64,000 nucleotides of DNA from positions 62,001 to 126,000 of the forward strand of contig NZ_FTMV01000014.1 of NCBI RefSeq assembly GCF_900156175.1, written 5' to 3'. Below are positions 17,726-25,206 of the stretch, in pieces (within the stretch, counting starts at the first letter, position 1; every line of letters begins with the position of its first letter). This stretch comes from Janthinobacterium sp. TND4EL3 (GTDB lineage Bacteria > Pseudomonadota > Gammaproteobacteria > Burkholderiales > Burkholderiaceae_D). The notes beneath the pieces were generated by a model that did not search any database, was not told where the DNA came from, and worked only from the letters and a program-made list of their open reading frames with translations. A program made the position numbers and the translations under genes.

Positions 17726-18130
17726 TTATTGTTTCGGGGCTTGCTGGTTGGCACGATCGAGTTCTTCGCGCATGACGCGGATGTTCTCGTTGATTTCATC
17801 GGCGGCGCTGGTGGCCTTGGCCGAATTGGCCTTGCTTTGCGCCAGCTTGGCGTCCGCTTGCGCCTGGTCGGCCAGGTCGCGCGCCAGCTTGTAGTCACGG
17901 TCTTTCAGGGCCTGGTTAGCCATGCGCATCTTTTCGCGGGCCGAACGCATTTCATCGGGTGCCAGGTCGGCGGCGCCGGCGCTGGCGGCGTTATCGACGG
18001 CGGCGCGCGACACGGCCACGTCGGCCGTGGCCGGCGTTTTCAGGCTGGAGCAGCCCGTCATCAGGACGATGGCGGTGAGGCAGGCGGCCAGAGCGGTCAT
18101 GGGGCTGTTGATGGAATCTCGGTTTGTCAT
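17726..18130 (-). CDS. DUF4398 domain lipoprotein
   Basis: 134 residues from ATG 18130 (AGGAG upstream). Lipobox VLMTGC, then a single DUF4398 domain (AVDNAASAGAADLAPDEMRSAREKMRMANQALKDRDYKLARDL), wholly helical. First gene of the six-gene minus-strand run 18130-15018. The palindromic motif copy 3 lies about 107 bp upstream. Confidence 0.88.
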   Translation of the reverse strand: MTNRDSINSPMTALAACLTAIVLMTGCSSLKTPATADVAVSRAAVDNAASAGAADLAPDEMRSAREKMRMANQALKDRDYKLARDLADQAQADAKLAQSKANSAKATSAADEINENIRVMREELDRANQQAPKQ

Positions 18131-18229
18131 TTTTCTTCTCCTGGAGAATGTGATTGATGTGTAACAGGTGGAACGAATCAGGAACTGCGTTTGATGTATG
18201 ACGTTATAGGCTCCGGCTCCCCGCATATC

Positions 18230-18245
18230 CGTTCGGTGCCGCACA
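18230..18245 (-). promoter_or_regulatory. Palindromic regulatory motif, copy 3
   Basis: Minus strand TGTGCGGCACCGAACG followed by GA; 12 of 12 conserved positions of TGTnCG-N4-CGnAC agree except the last base. Upstream of the DUF4398 operon. Confidence 0.5.
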
Positions 18246-18279
18246 TAGAGTAGGAAATCGACAATACTTGCATCGGCAA

Positions 18280-18295
18280 CGTGCGCCAGCGCACG
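18280..18295 (+). promoter_or_regulatory. Palindromic regulatory motif, copy 4
   Basis: CGTGCGCCAGCGCACG, a perfect palindrome in its half-sites but lacking the outer T/A bases and the trailing GA. About 96 bp upstream of the AsmA-family gene and 50 bp from copy 3 in the same divergent intergenic region. Confidence 0.4.
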
Positions 18296-18383
18296 CGCCG
18301 GGCCGCAAAAGCGAGAAACGAACCCGGCCGTGGAGCGATTCCTGTAGCATCGTGAATACTTGCCCAGAAAGAATCGTCCCCCC

Positions 18384-20423
18384 ATGCAACTGTCCCGCCG
18401 CCAGAAAATCGCCCTCGCCAGCACCGCCGTGCTCATCGCCCTGCCCGTCGCGGCCGTCGTTACCCTGCTGCATACCGACTGGAACCGCGCCAAGCCCTGG
18501 CTCAATGCGCGCGCCAGCGAAGCGCTGGGGCGGCCGTTTGCCATCGACGGCGACCTGTCGCTGACGTGGGCGCAGCCGGCCGGCGGCGCCGGGCAGGCCG
18601 GCTGGCGCGCCTGGCTGCCCTGGCCCCACCTGCAGGCAAAGGACGTGCGCCTGGGCCATCCGAGCGCCATGACGGACACGCAGGAAGCGGCGCAGCTGGC
18701 CACCGTCAGCCAGCTGGCGTTCTCGCTCAATCCGCTGGCCTTGCTGAATAAAAAGATCGTCATCCCCGAATTGCGCTTCGATACGCCGCAAGTGCGCTTG
18801 CTGCGCAGCAAGGACGGCAAGAACAACTGGACGTTCGACAAGCAGGAACAGCCATCGCCATGGCAGCTGGAACTGCAAAGCGTGGTCTTCAGCAAGGGCA
18901 CCGTGACCCTGAGCGATGGCGTGACGCAAGCCGAACTGCGCGCAGACATCGATACGCTGGCCGGCGGCGGACCCTACGGCATCGCCTGGCGCCTGTCGGG
19001 CAACTACCATGGCGACAAGGTGCAAGGCGGCGGCAAGGCGGGCGGCGTGCTGTCGCTGCAGCGCCAGGGCACGCCCTTCCCCATCCAGGCCGACATGCGC
19101 GTGGGCGGCGGCAGCCTGGCCATCGAAGGCACGCTGACGCGCCCCACGGACCTGGCCGCGCTCGACGTGCGGCTGAAGCTGTCCGGCCCCAGCATGGCCC
19201 GGCTGTACCCATTGACGGGCGTGCTGCTGCCGGAAACGCCGCACTTCAGCACGGAAGGCCATTTGACGGGCACCCTGGCGCCGCGCGGCGGCGAATGGGT
19301 GTACGACAAGTTCAGCGGCAAGGTGGGATCGAGCGACGTCGAAGGCAGGCTGGCCTTTTCCGCCAGCACGCCGCGCAAGCGCCTGACAGGCGAAGTCCAC
19401 TCGCGCCTGCTGCAGTTTTCCGACCTCGGGCCGCTGGTGGGCGCCGATTCCAGCGCCAGCAAGAAGGAGCGTGGCGTGCCGTCCACGCAGCCGGCCGGCC
19501 GCGTGCTGCCGGTGGAAACCTTCAGGACGGAGCGCTGGACCAGCCTCGACGCGGACGTGCGCTACACGGCCGACAAGATCACGCGCGACGCCGAATTACC
19601 GATCAGCAAGCTCGACACGCACGTGGTGCTGGCGGACGGCGTGCTGTCCTTGACGCCGCTCAACTTCAACGTGGCCGGCGGCACCCTCAGGTCGCAGATC
19701 AAGCTCGACGGCAGCGGCAAGGTCGTCGCCAACGGCATCGCCGCCGAACTCAAGGCCAGCGCCCGCCACCTGCACATCCGGCAGCTGTTTCCCCGCCTGC
19801 CGGCCCTGCAGGCCAGCGTGGGCGAGATCAATGGCGACGCCTCGCTGTCGGCCACGGGCAACTCCGTCGCCACCTTGCTGGGCAGCTCGAACGGCGAAGT
19901 GCGCGCGCTGATCAACCGGGGCAGCATCAGCAAGCTGCTGCTGGAAGAGATGGGCTTGAATATCGGCAGCGTCGTGCTGGCCAAACTGGCGGGCGACAAG
20001 CAGGTCAGGCTCAATTGCATGGCCGCCGATTTCGTCGTCACCAAGGGCTTGATGCGCACGCGCCAGTTCATCGTCGATACGGATGACGCCGTCCTGAACA
20101 TCGACGGCACGGTGAACCTGGCCGATGAACGGCTGGACCTGACCCTGCAGCCTGACAGCAAGGGCTTGCGCATCTTCTCGCTGCGCTCGCCCCTGTATGT
20201 ACATGGCACCTTCAGCAAGCCCGACGTGAGCGTCGACAAGGGCGTGCTGGCCCTGCGCGCCGGCGGCGCCCTGGCGCTGGCCGTGGTGGCGCCCGTGGCG
20301 GCGCTGCTGCCGCTGGTCAATACCGGCCCCGTCGAGGACAGCGAATGCGCGGCCCTGCTGGCCCGGGCGCGCGTCAAACCGGTGGCGCCCCAGCCGGGCA
20401 AGCCCGTGCGCAAGCCACGCTAG
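18384..20423 (+). CDS. AsmA family protein
   Basis: 679 residues from ATG 18384; an in-frame TTG 24 bp upstream is less likely. N-terminal membrane anchor (IALASTAVLIALPVAAVVTLL), then the AsmA N-terminal block NRAKPWLNARASEALGRPFAIDGDLSL and a long repeated beta-strand body; the late segment GTVNLADERLDLTLQPDSKG is the AsmA C-terminal signature. AsmA-like proteins belong to the repeating-beta-groove superfamily (with TamB and YhdP) that moves phospholipid to the outer membrane. Divergent from the DUF4398 operon with motif copies 3 and 4 between them. Confidence 0.9.
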   Translation: MQLSRRQKIALASTAVLIALPVAAVVTLLHTDWNRAKPWLNARASEALGRPFAIDGDLSLTWAQPAGGAGQAGWRAWLPWPHLQAKDVRLGHPSAMTDTQEAAQLATVSQLAFSLNPLALLNKKIVIPELRFDTPQVRLLRSKDGKNNWTFDKQEQPSPWQLELQSVVFSKGTVTLSDGVTQAELRADIDTLAGGGPYGIAWRLSGNYHGDKVQGGGKAGGVLSLQRQGTPFPIQADMRVGGGSLAIEGTLTRPTDLAALDVRLKLSGPSMARLYPLTGVLLPETPHFSTEGHLTGTLAPRGGEWVYDKFSGKVGSSDVEGRLAFSASTPRKRLTGEVHSRLLQFSDLGPLVGADSSASKKERGVPSTQPAGRVLPVETFRTERWTSLDADVRYTADKITRDAELPISKLDTHVVLADGVLSLTPLNFNVAGGTLRSQIKLDGSGKVVANGIAAELKASARHLHIRQLFPRLPALQASVGEINGDASLSATGNSVATLLGSSNGEVRALINRGSISKLLLEEMGLNIGSVVLAKLAGDKQVRLNCMAADFVVTKGLMRTRQFIVDTDDAVLNIDGTVNLADERLDLTLQPDSKGLRIFSLRSPLYVHGTFSKPDVSVDKGVLALRAGGALALAVVAPVAALLPLVNTGPVEDSECAALLARARVKPVAPQPGKPVRKPR

Positions 20424-20460
20424 GCGTGGCGTGTGTGCTTTTACAATTGTTACACCCCTA

Positions 20461-20476
20461 TGTGCGTTGGCGAACA
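20461..20476 (+). promoter_or_regulatory. Palindromic regulatory motif, copy 5
   Basis: TGTGCGTTGGCGAACA followed by GA, 132 bp upstream of the small glycine-zipper lipoprotein at 20601. Confidence 0.58.
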
Positions 20477-20600
20477 GACCCTGCCTTGCCACAATCCTAT
20501 TCTGTGATCGTGCCTTAAACACCCAAGACGTGGCGATACGAAGTCCCACCGGCCCCCACCATGCCGGCGCCACGAGGTCCGAATTCATAGGAGAACTATC

Positions 20601-20819
20601 ATGCAAATCATTAAAAAAATCGCCGCCACCACTTCCGTTGCCGCCCTGCTGCTGAGCCTGACGGCTTGCGCCAACATGTCGAACCAGGATAAGAACACGG
20701 CCATCGGCGCCGGCGTCGGCGCCGTTGCCGGCTCCGTGCTGACGGGCGGCAGCGCCGTCGGCGCAGTCGGCGGCGCCGCCGTCGGCGGCGTGATCGGCAA
20801 CCAGGTCAAGCCGAAGTAA
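20601..20819 (+). CDS. Small glycine-zipper lipoprotein (OsmB-like)
   Basis: 72 residues from ATG 20601, TAGGAG upstream. Lipobox SLTAC, then a glycine zipper (AIGAGVGAVAGSVLTGG and AVGGAAVGGVIGNQ) filling nearly all of the mature chain. OsmB is the enterobacterial osmotic-stress example of this plan. Own terminator at 20835-20871 and motif copy 5 upstream: a single-gene unit. Confidence 0.87.
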   Translation: MQIIKKIAATTSVAALLLSLTACANMSNQDKNTAIGAGVGAVAGSVLTGGSAVGAVGGAAVGGVIGNQVKPK

Positions 20820-20834
20820 TTCGGCCGGCCGAAG

Positions 20835-20871
20835 AGCGGGGTGGGCGCGCAGGCGCCTGCCCCGCTTTTTT
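20835..20871 (+). terminator. Rho-independent terminator after OsmB-like gene
   Basis: Outer stem AGCGGGG / CCCCGCT, inner stem GGCGC / GCGCC, followed by six T residues. Confidence 0.9.
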
Positions 20872-20916
20872 GCGTGCGGCTGCCATTGACGATATGGAAA
20901 AGTTACGCTGAGGAAG

Positions 20917-21681
20917 TTAGACGAAGACGTTGGCCATGCCGATGGGGCCGGCATCCTTGACCAGTTCGTAACAGCGGCAGGACACGGCTTCCAGGCCGGC
21001 CGAATCGAGGATCTCGATGTTGCCGCGGCTATAGCTGATGAGTTTTTGCTGCTGCAGCGCACTGGCCGCCTTGGTCACGCCGACCCGGCGCACGCCCAGC
21101 GTATGGGCGAGGAATTCATGGGTCAGGTGGAATTTTTCCGACTGCAGGCGGTCGCGGGTGATCAGCAGGGAACGGGCCAGGCGCGCTTCGAGCACGTGAA
21201 AACGGCTGCACACGGCGATCTGGATGGCTTGCGCCAGCAGGGTGTCGGTGTAGCGGTACAGCAGGCGCTGCAGGGAATCGAGACGGACGAATTCGGCGCA
21301 GAAGTCGGCCCGCGCGATGCGGCTGGCCGTGCCGGAACGTTGCACCACGGCACGCACTTGCGCCAGATCATGCCCGAGCGCGACGGAAGCGCCCAGCACG
21401 CCTTCGCGGCCGACGGAACCCACTTCAAGCGTCATGCGGCCTTCCGCCACGGCCAGCAGCGAAATCAGGCAGTCGCCGGGAAAATAAATGTAGTCGATGG
21501 ACTGGCCCGGCTCGTACAGCACGTCGCCCACCTCGACCGTGACGGTGTGGAACAGCGCCGACAGGTGCCGCAGGTCAGGCTCGGGCAGGCTGGCCAGCAG
21601 GCGGTTGCCGGCGGCAGGCGTGCTCAAGCCGGAACGGCCTGTATCGCGGGACAGGTTCAAACTGGCGGTCATTGATGGCAT
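20917..21681 (-). CDS. Crp/Fnr family transcriptional regulator
   Basis: 254 residues from ATG 21681 (AGGAAAAGG upstream; ATG 21714 would add 11 residues). Residues about 30-150 form a cyclic-nucleotide-binding-type jelly roll (VGDVLYEPGQSIDYIYFPGDCLISLL), followed by a dimer helix and a winged helix (HLTHEFLAHTLGVRRVGVTKAASALQQQKLI). There are no FNR iron-sulfur cysteines and the cAMP-contact pattern of Crp is not conserved. In the recognition helix the Crp specificity residues Glu181 and Arg185 correspond to Val and Lys, so a site different from TGTGA is expected. Motif copy 6 lies 80 bp upstream of its own start, consistent with autoregulation; it is the best local candidate to read all eight copies. 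Confidence 0.88.
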   Translation of the reverse strand: MPSMTASLNLSRDTGRSGLSTPAAGNRLLASLPEPDLRHLSALFHTVTVEVGDVLYEPGQSIDYIYFPGDCLISLLAVAEGRMTLEVGSVGREGVLGASVALGHDLAQVRAVVQRSGTASRIARADFCAEFVRLDSLQRLLYRYTDTLLAQAIQIAVCSRFHVLEARLARSLLITRDRLQSEKFHLTHEFLAHTLGVRRVGVTKAASALQQQKLISYSRGNIEILDSAGLEAVSCRCYELVKDAGPIGMANVFV

Positions 21682-21752
21682 TGCCTTTTCCTGGTCGTCG
21701 TTACAACTCGACATAATTTTTACCTAGCCTACGGTGCGGCACAGGTCCTGTA

Positions 21753-21768
21753 TGTACGGTGACGCACG
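21753..21768. promoter_or_regulatory. Palindromic regulatory motif, copy 6
   Basis: TGTACGGTGACGCACG followed by GA, between the divergent Crp/Fnr regulator (80 bp from its start) and the glycine-zipper protein at 21882 (121 bp). Confidence 0.58.
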
Positions 21769-21881
21769 GAAGCGCGGGACGCGGCACAGCACACTGGCCG
21801 CACTGGCTTGCAATACCGGCCTGGCCAGCCCGAGAACACGCAGTAGCGGATTCACTATTTTAAAAAACCAAGGAGCATTCC

Positions 21882-22541
21882 ATGACTACCACCACCAAAT
21901 CCCTCCACCCGCTGGTCATTGCCGCCGCCGTCGCCGTCCTGCTGTTCTGCGGCGTCGGCACGGCCGCCCTGATGGGCTGGCTGCCCTCCTCGCAGGGCGA
22001 CACGCAGCCGCTGGCGGCGAGCACGTCGGCCGAGCAGATGGCCAGCCTGCAGGCCAACCAGCCGAACCCGGCGCCGGCTGGCATGCAGCCGCTGGCCGCC
22101 CTGCCACAGCAGCCACAGCCGATCCAGCAGCAGCCCGCTCCCGCGCGCCAGCCACAGCCACAGCCACAACAATATGCGGCCGCGCCGGCACCGGCGCCGC
22201 AGGTGTGCAGCAACTGCGGCGTGATCGAAGCCATCCATGAAGTCAATACGCGCGCCGAAGGCAGCGGCGTGGGCGCGGCCGGCGGCGCCGTCGTCGGCGG
22301 CTTGCTGGGCAACCAGGTCGGTGGCGGCCACGGCAGGCAGCTGGCCACCGTGCTGGGCGCCGTGGGCGGCGCCGTCGCCGGCAACCAGATCGAAGGCAGC
22401 GTGCGCGCCACGCGCAGCTACAACATCGTCGTGCGCCTCGATAACGGCAAGACGCGCACCGTGCACCAGAGCGCCGCGCCGAACTGGCGCCAGGGCGACC
22501 GCGTGCGCGTCGTCAACGGCGGCCTGCGCGCGCTCGGTTAA
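21882..22541 (+). CDS. Glycine-zipper 2TM protein with Q/P-rich linker
   Basis: 219 residues from ATG 21882 with AAGGAG upstream. N-terminal transmembrane anchor (LVIAAAVAVLLFCGVGTAAL), a Gln/Pro/Ala-rich linker (about residues 45-105), CSNCG, a glycine zipper (GVGAAGGAVVGGLLGNQVGG and AVGGAVAGNQIEG) and a C-terminal beta domain (YNIVVRLDNGKTRTVHQ ... RVRVVNGGLR) closely matching that of the 12574 lipoprotein. Unlike that one it is anchored by a membrane helix rather than lipid. Followed by a terminator at 22590-22618. Confidence 0.87.
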   Translation: MTTTTKSLHPLVIAAAVAVLLFCGVGTAALMGWLPSSQGDTQPLAASTSAEQMASLQANQPNPAPAGMQPLAALPQQPQPIQQQPAPARQPQPQPQQYAAAPAPAPQVCSNCGVIEAIHEVNTRAEGSGVGAAGGAVVGGLLGNQVGGGHGRQLATVLGAVGGAVAGNQIEGSVRATRSYNIVVRLDNGKTRTVHQSAAPNWRQGDRVRVVNGGLRALG

Positions 22542-22589
22542 GCGCGGCACGGCGGCCCCGCCGCCCGCCCCAGTGGCAAAACAGATACA

Positions 22590-22618
22590 CGCCCGGCCCG
22601 TCCGGGCGTTTTCTTTTT
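22590..22618 (+). terminator. Rho-independent terminator
   Basis: CGCCCGG / CCGGGCG stem with a CCCGT loop, then TTTTCTTTTT. Confidence 0.88.
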
Positions 22619-22623
22619 GATAA

Positions 22624-22639
22624 TGTTCGTTGGCGTACA
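22624..22639 (+). promoter_or_regulatory. Palindromic regulatory motif, copy 7
   Basis: TGTTCGTTGGCGTACA followed by GA, 77 bp upstream of the small membrane protein at 22709 and immediately after the previous terminator. Confidence 0.6.
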
Positions 22640-22708
22640 GATGAGTTGGCAATGACGCGAGATGATGCACTCAGGAAATATCAACCGTGCTCACCTCAAG
22701 GAGATGCG

Positions 22709-22981
22709 ATGAATCACGACAAGACTGGCAGCAAGCGGATCTGGCTGGGCTTTATCGGCGGCGGCATGCTCGCCACGGCGCTGGGCTTTTGCGCCTTGGA
22801 CCTGGCGCCGGCGGCCAGCAGCGCGCCCGTGTTCGGCGTCATGCTGCTGCTCACCGGCGGCATGCTCAGCTGCCTGGCGGGCGCCGTCGGCATGGCCGGC
22901 ATGCTGGCCTGGCTGCCGGGCATGGACGGCGAGCCGGCGCTGGCGCGCGACAGCGGCGCGGCAAATAAGCTGGCTAAATAA
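22709..22981 (+). CDS. Small two-helix membrane protein, function unknown
   Basis: 90 residues from ATG 22709 (AAGGAG 5 bases upstream). Two transmembrane helices (WLGFIGGGMLATALGFCALDL and FGVMLLLTGGMLSCLAGAVGMAGML) and short polar ends. No family recognised. Flanked by motif copies 7 and 8. Confidence 0.75.
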   Translation: MNHDKTGSKRIWLGFIGGGMLATALGFCALDLAPAASSAPVFGVMLLLTGGMLSCLAGAVGMAGMLAWLPGMDGEPALARDSGAANKLAK

Positions 22982-22987
22982 GGCTTG

Positions 22988-23003
22988 TGTACGGCAGCGT
23001 ACA
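22988..23003 (+). promoter_or_regulatory. Palindromic regulatory motif, copy 8
   Basis: TGTACGGCAGCGTACA followed by GA: identical over 16 bases to copy 1 although 10.6 kb away and in the opposite orientation. 173 bp upstream of the mini membrane protein at 23169. Confidence 0.63.
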
Positions 23004-23168
23004 GATAGTTTCAGAAACAAAGTAGACAATAAGTCATGGCATCAACGTTGCGCGATATGCAGGGCAACGCGAATGACAACATAACGATGGCAGCGCCACC
23101 CGCTATCGGCTTGCAAGCCGGAAACAGGCCAGCGCCGCCATCCACACACTACTCACGGAGGACACATC

Positions 23169-23315
23169 ATGCTCTACACAATCGCAGTAGTACTCATCAT
23201 TCTTTGGCTGCTGGGCCTGGTAACATCCTATACCATCGGCGGCTTCATTCACATCCTGCTCGTCGTGGCCGTGATCATGATCCTGTTGCGCCTGATTAGC
23301 GGACGCGGGCTCTAG
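23169..23315 (+). CDS. lmo0937-family mini membrane protein
   Basis: 48 residues: MLYTIAVVLIILWLLG, then VTSYTIGGFIHILLVVAVIM and LLRLISGRGL. CGGAGG lies 8 bases before the ATG. Two hydrophobic segments with the GGFIHILLVVAVI core identify the lmo0937/DUF5670 family, tiny membrane proteins of unknown function common in stress-gene clusters. Too short to stand out in routine gene finding. A GC-rich hairpin followed by five T residues (about 23338-23373) may end the transcript. Confidence 0.85.
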   Translation: MLYTIAVVLIILWLLGLVTSYTIGGFIHILLVVAVIMILLRLISGRGL

Positions 23316-23337
23316 CCCGCCAGCGTCTGCGCAGGCC

Positions 23338-23373
23338 GGGCGGTGCGCGTGCAAACGGGCGCCGCCTTTTTGC
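23338..23373 (+). terminator. Possible terminator
   Basis: GGGCGGTGC ... GCGCCGCC followed by TTTTT; the stem has mismatches and a long loop. Confidence 0.5.
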
Positions 23374-23457
23374 GTGCGCTGGCAAGCAGGCCCATTTTGC
23401 AGTAACGTGTGCAGGTAGCTCTGGGTATGTCCCAATAACAAAACAAGGAGAAAATCC

Positions 23458-24138
23458 ATGAAAGCATTCAAGAACGGCGCTGGCGCCAAACCCCTGATCG
23501 GCGTGCTGGTCCTCGCGCTGGCCGCCACCGGCTGCGCGGACATGTCCGCAACGCAACGCGGCACGGCCACGGGCGCCGGCATCGGCGCAGGCCTGGGCGC
23601 CCTGATCGGCGGCACCACCGGTGGCGGCAGCAGCGGCCGCACGGCCGGCGGCGCCCTGCTGGGCGCGGCCGCGGGCGCCGTGGTCGGCAATATCTGGTCG
23701 AACCGCATGGAAAACCAGAAACGCGCGATGGAGCAAGCGACGCAAGGCACGGGCGTGCAAGTGTCGCAAACGGCCGACAACCGCCTGAAGATGGAAATCC
23801 CCAGCGATATTTCCTTCGACACCAACCGCGCCGACATCAAGGGCAACTTCCGCCCCATCCTCGACCGCTTTGCCGCCACCCTGAATGAAAACCCGAACAC
23901 CACGGTCAGCATCATCGGCCACACGGACAGCACGGGCAGCGATTCCATCAATGAACCGCTGTCGGTGGAACGCGCCGCCCACACGCGCGACTACCTGGCC
24001 ATGCGCGGCGTCTCGCCGACCCGCATTGTCACGGAAGGCCGCGGCGCCCGCGAGCCGATCGCCTCGAATGCGGATGCGGCCGGACGCGCACGCAATCGCC
24101 GCGTGGAGATCTATGTTGCAGAATTAGCACCGCGCTAG
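23458..24138 (+). CDS. OmpA-domain lipoprotein with glycine zipper (YiaD-like)
   Basis: 226 residues from ATG 23458, AAGGAG upstream. Lipobox AATGC; glycine zipper (GAGIGAGLGALIGG and GGALLGAAAGAVVGN); then an OmpA domain (ISFDTNRADIKGNFRPILD, GHTDSTGSDSINEPLS, NRRVEIYVAEL). Same architecture as E. coli YiaD, an outer-membrane lipoprotein that can bind peptidoglycan. No clear copy of the palindrome lies directly upstream. A 16-bp perfect terminator stem follows. Confidence 0.9.
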   Translation: MKAFKNGAGAKPLIGVLVLALAATGCADMSATQRGTATGAGIGAGLGALIGGTTGGGSSGRTAGGALLGAAAGAVVGNIWSNRMENQKRAMEQATQGTGVQVSQTADNRLKMEIPSDISFDTNRADIKGNFRPILDRFAATLNENPNTTVSIIGHTDSTGSDSINEPLSVERAAHTRDYLAMRGVSPTRIVTEGRGAREPIASNADAAGRARNRRVEIYVAELAPR

Positions 24139-24173
24139 GCTTCCAGCAAGACGAACTGACACCATGCGGTTCA

Positions 24174-24210
24174 GGGCCGGGTTCTGTCTCAGACAGAACC
24201 CGGCCCTTTT
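24174..24210 (+). terminator. Strong terminator after YiaD-like gene
   Basis: GGGCCGGGTTCTGTCT and AGACAGAACCCGGCCC pair perfectly, followed by TTTT. Confidence 0.9.
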
Positions 24211-24304
24211 CATGTGACCCTGACGGCGTCGTGATTCGCGGGACATGGACGCCTTCAGAGGCTGGAAAGTCCCGCCCTGCCGCCGCGCCCGCCTGGCTGC
24301 TGGT

Positions 24305-24847
24305 TTACTTGCAGCGGGCGTACATCAGAGACTGCCTGGGTTCCTCGGCAAGATTGGGCAGGACCAAGTGCCGCGAAAGCTTTCCTTCAAGCATAAACCC
24401 GGCCTTTTCCAGGGTACGCGCCGAGGCACGATTTTCCGTATCACAGCTTGCCTGGACGCGAAAACAGTGGGGCAGCGCCAGCGCGGCCTCGCTCACGGCA
24501 CGGACGGCCTCGGACATGAGACCGGCGCCCCAATACTTGCGCTGCAAAACGTATCCGATATCGATCATATGCGCATGCAAGCTTGCTTCCAGCATGCCGA
24601 TAGCTGCGTCCTCGTTTCCCTGATGGGCCAGGACATAGGGACGGCTGCGACCGCTATCCCATTCCTCTATGCAATATGCAATAAAGGCTTCCGTGTCGGC
24701 GATGGCGCGGTGCGGACGCCAGAGCAAATAGCGGACGACGTCAGCATCTTGAGCATACGCATCGAAAATAACCGCGATGTCTGCTGTGCGGGGTTTACGC
24801 AAGGTGATCCTTGGCGTTCGCAGTACCGCTGGAAGAGACAGCAACAT
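24305..24847 (-). CDS. GNAT family N-acetyltransferase (RimJ/RimL type)
   Basis: 180 residues from ATG 24847 (GAGGA upstream; the frame extends further but without signal). Typical RimJ/RimL-like start TPRITLRKPRTADIAVIFDAYAQD, central strand IDIGYVLQRKYWGAGLMSEAVRAV (acetyl-CoA loop, a Q/R-x2-G-x-G/A variant) and ENRASARTLEKAGFMLEG. Likely acetylates a protein N-terminus or small amine; substrate unknown. Confidence 0.88.
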   Translation of the reverse strand: MLLSLPAVLRTPRITLRKPRTADIAVIFDAYAQDADVVRYLLWRPHRAIADTEAFIAYCIEEWDSGRSRPYVLAHQGNEDAAIGMLEASLHAHMIDIGYVLQRKYWGAGLMSEAVRAVSEAALALPHCFRVQASCDTENRASARTLEKAGFMLEGKLSRHLVLPNLAEEPRQSLMYARCK

Positions 24848-25206
24848 AGAAAATCCTCGATACGGTTCGGTAACTTGCAAAAAGTCAACAATATGGATGT
24901 GCGTCAGCCGTGGAATGGAGCGCATTCCTGGCCGTGGCGAATTATTGAGGCGATCGCTGCGCTCAATGCCGGGAGCACTTGGCAAGCTTATCCTGCATTG
25001 ATTGAAAGCGCGCGCAGGCAGGACTATGCAGAGGGGTTATTTGTCGTCACGGCCGTTCCGGGGCTGTCGCAGGATCGTCTGCGAAGTAGCCAGCCCTCAC
25101 GCCATCGACAGCGGCCGGCCCGTGCCGAGTTGCCCCCCAGTAAGCTGGCGTCGAGCTTGCTGAGGGGGTCACGCAGTCTGCCGGCTATGTTGTCATGCGC
25201 GGCGCT
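24848..25206. other. 359-bp gap with a doubtful small reading frame
   Basis: A frame from ATG 24893 encodes about 70 plausible residues (MDVRQPWNGAHSWPWRIIEA...) with unusually low third-position GC for this window, then degenerates and runs antisense into the M16 gene. No ribosome-binding site. It may be the remnant of an imported gene. Between 25135 and 25169 an imperfect hairpin (CCCCCAGTAAGCT / AGCTTGCTGAGGGGG) lies downstream of the M16 gene. Confidence 0.3.
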
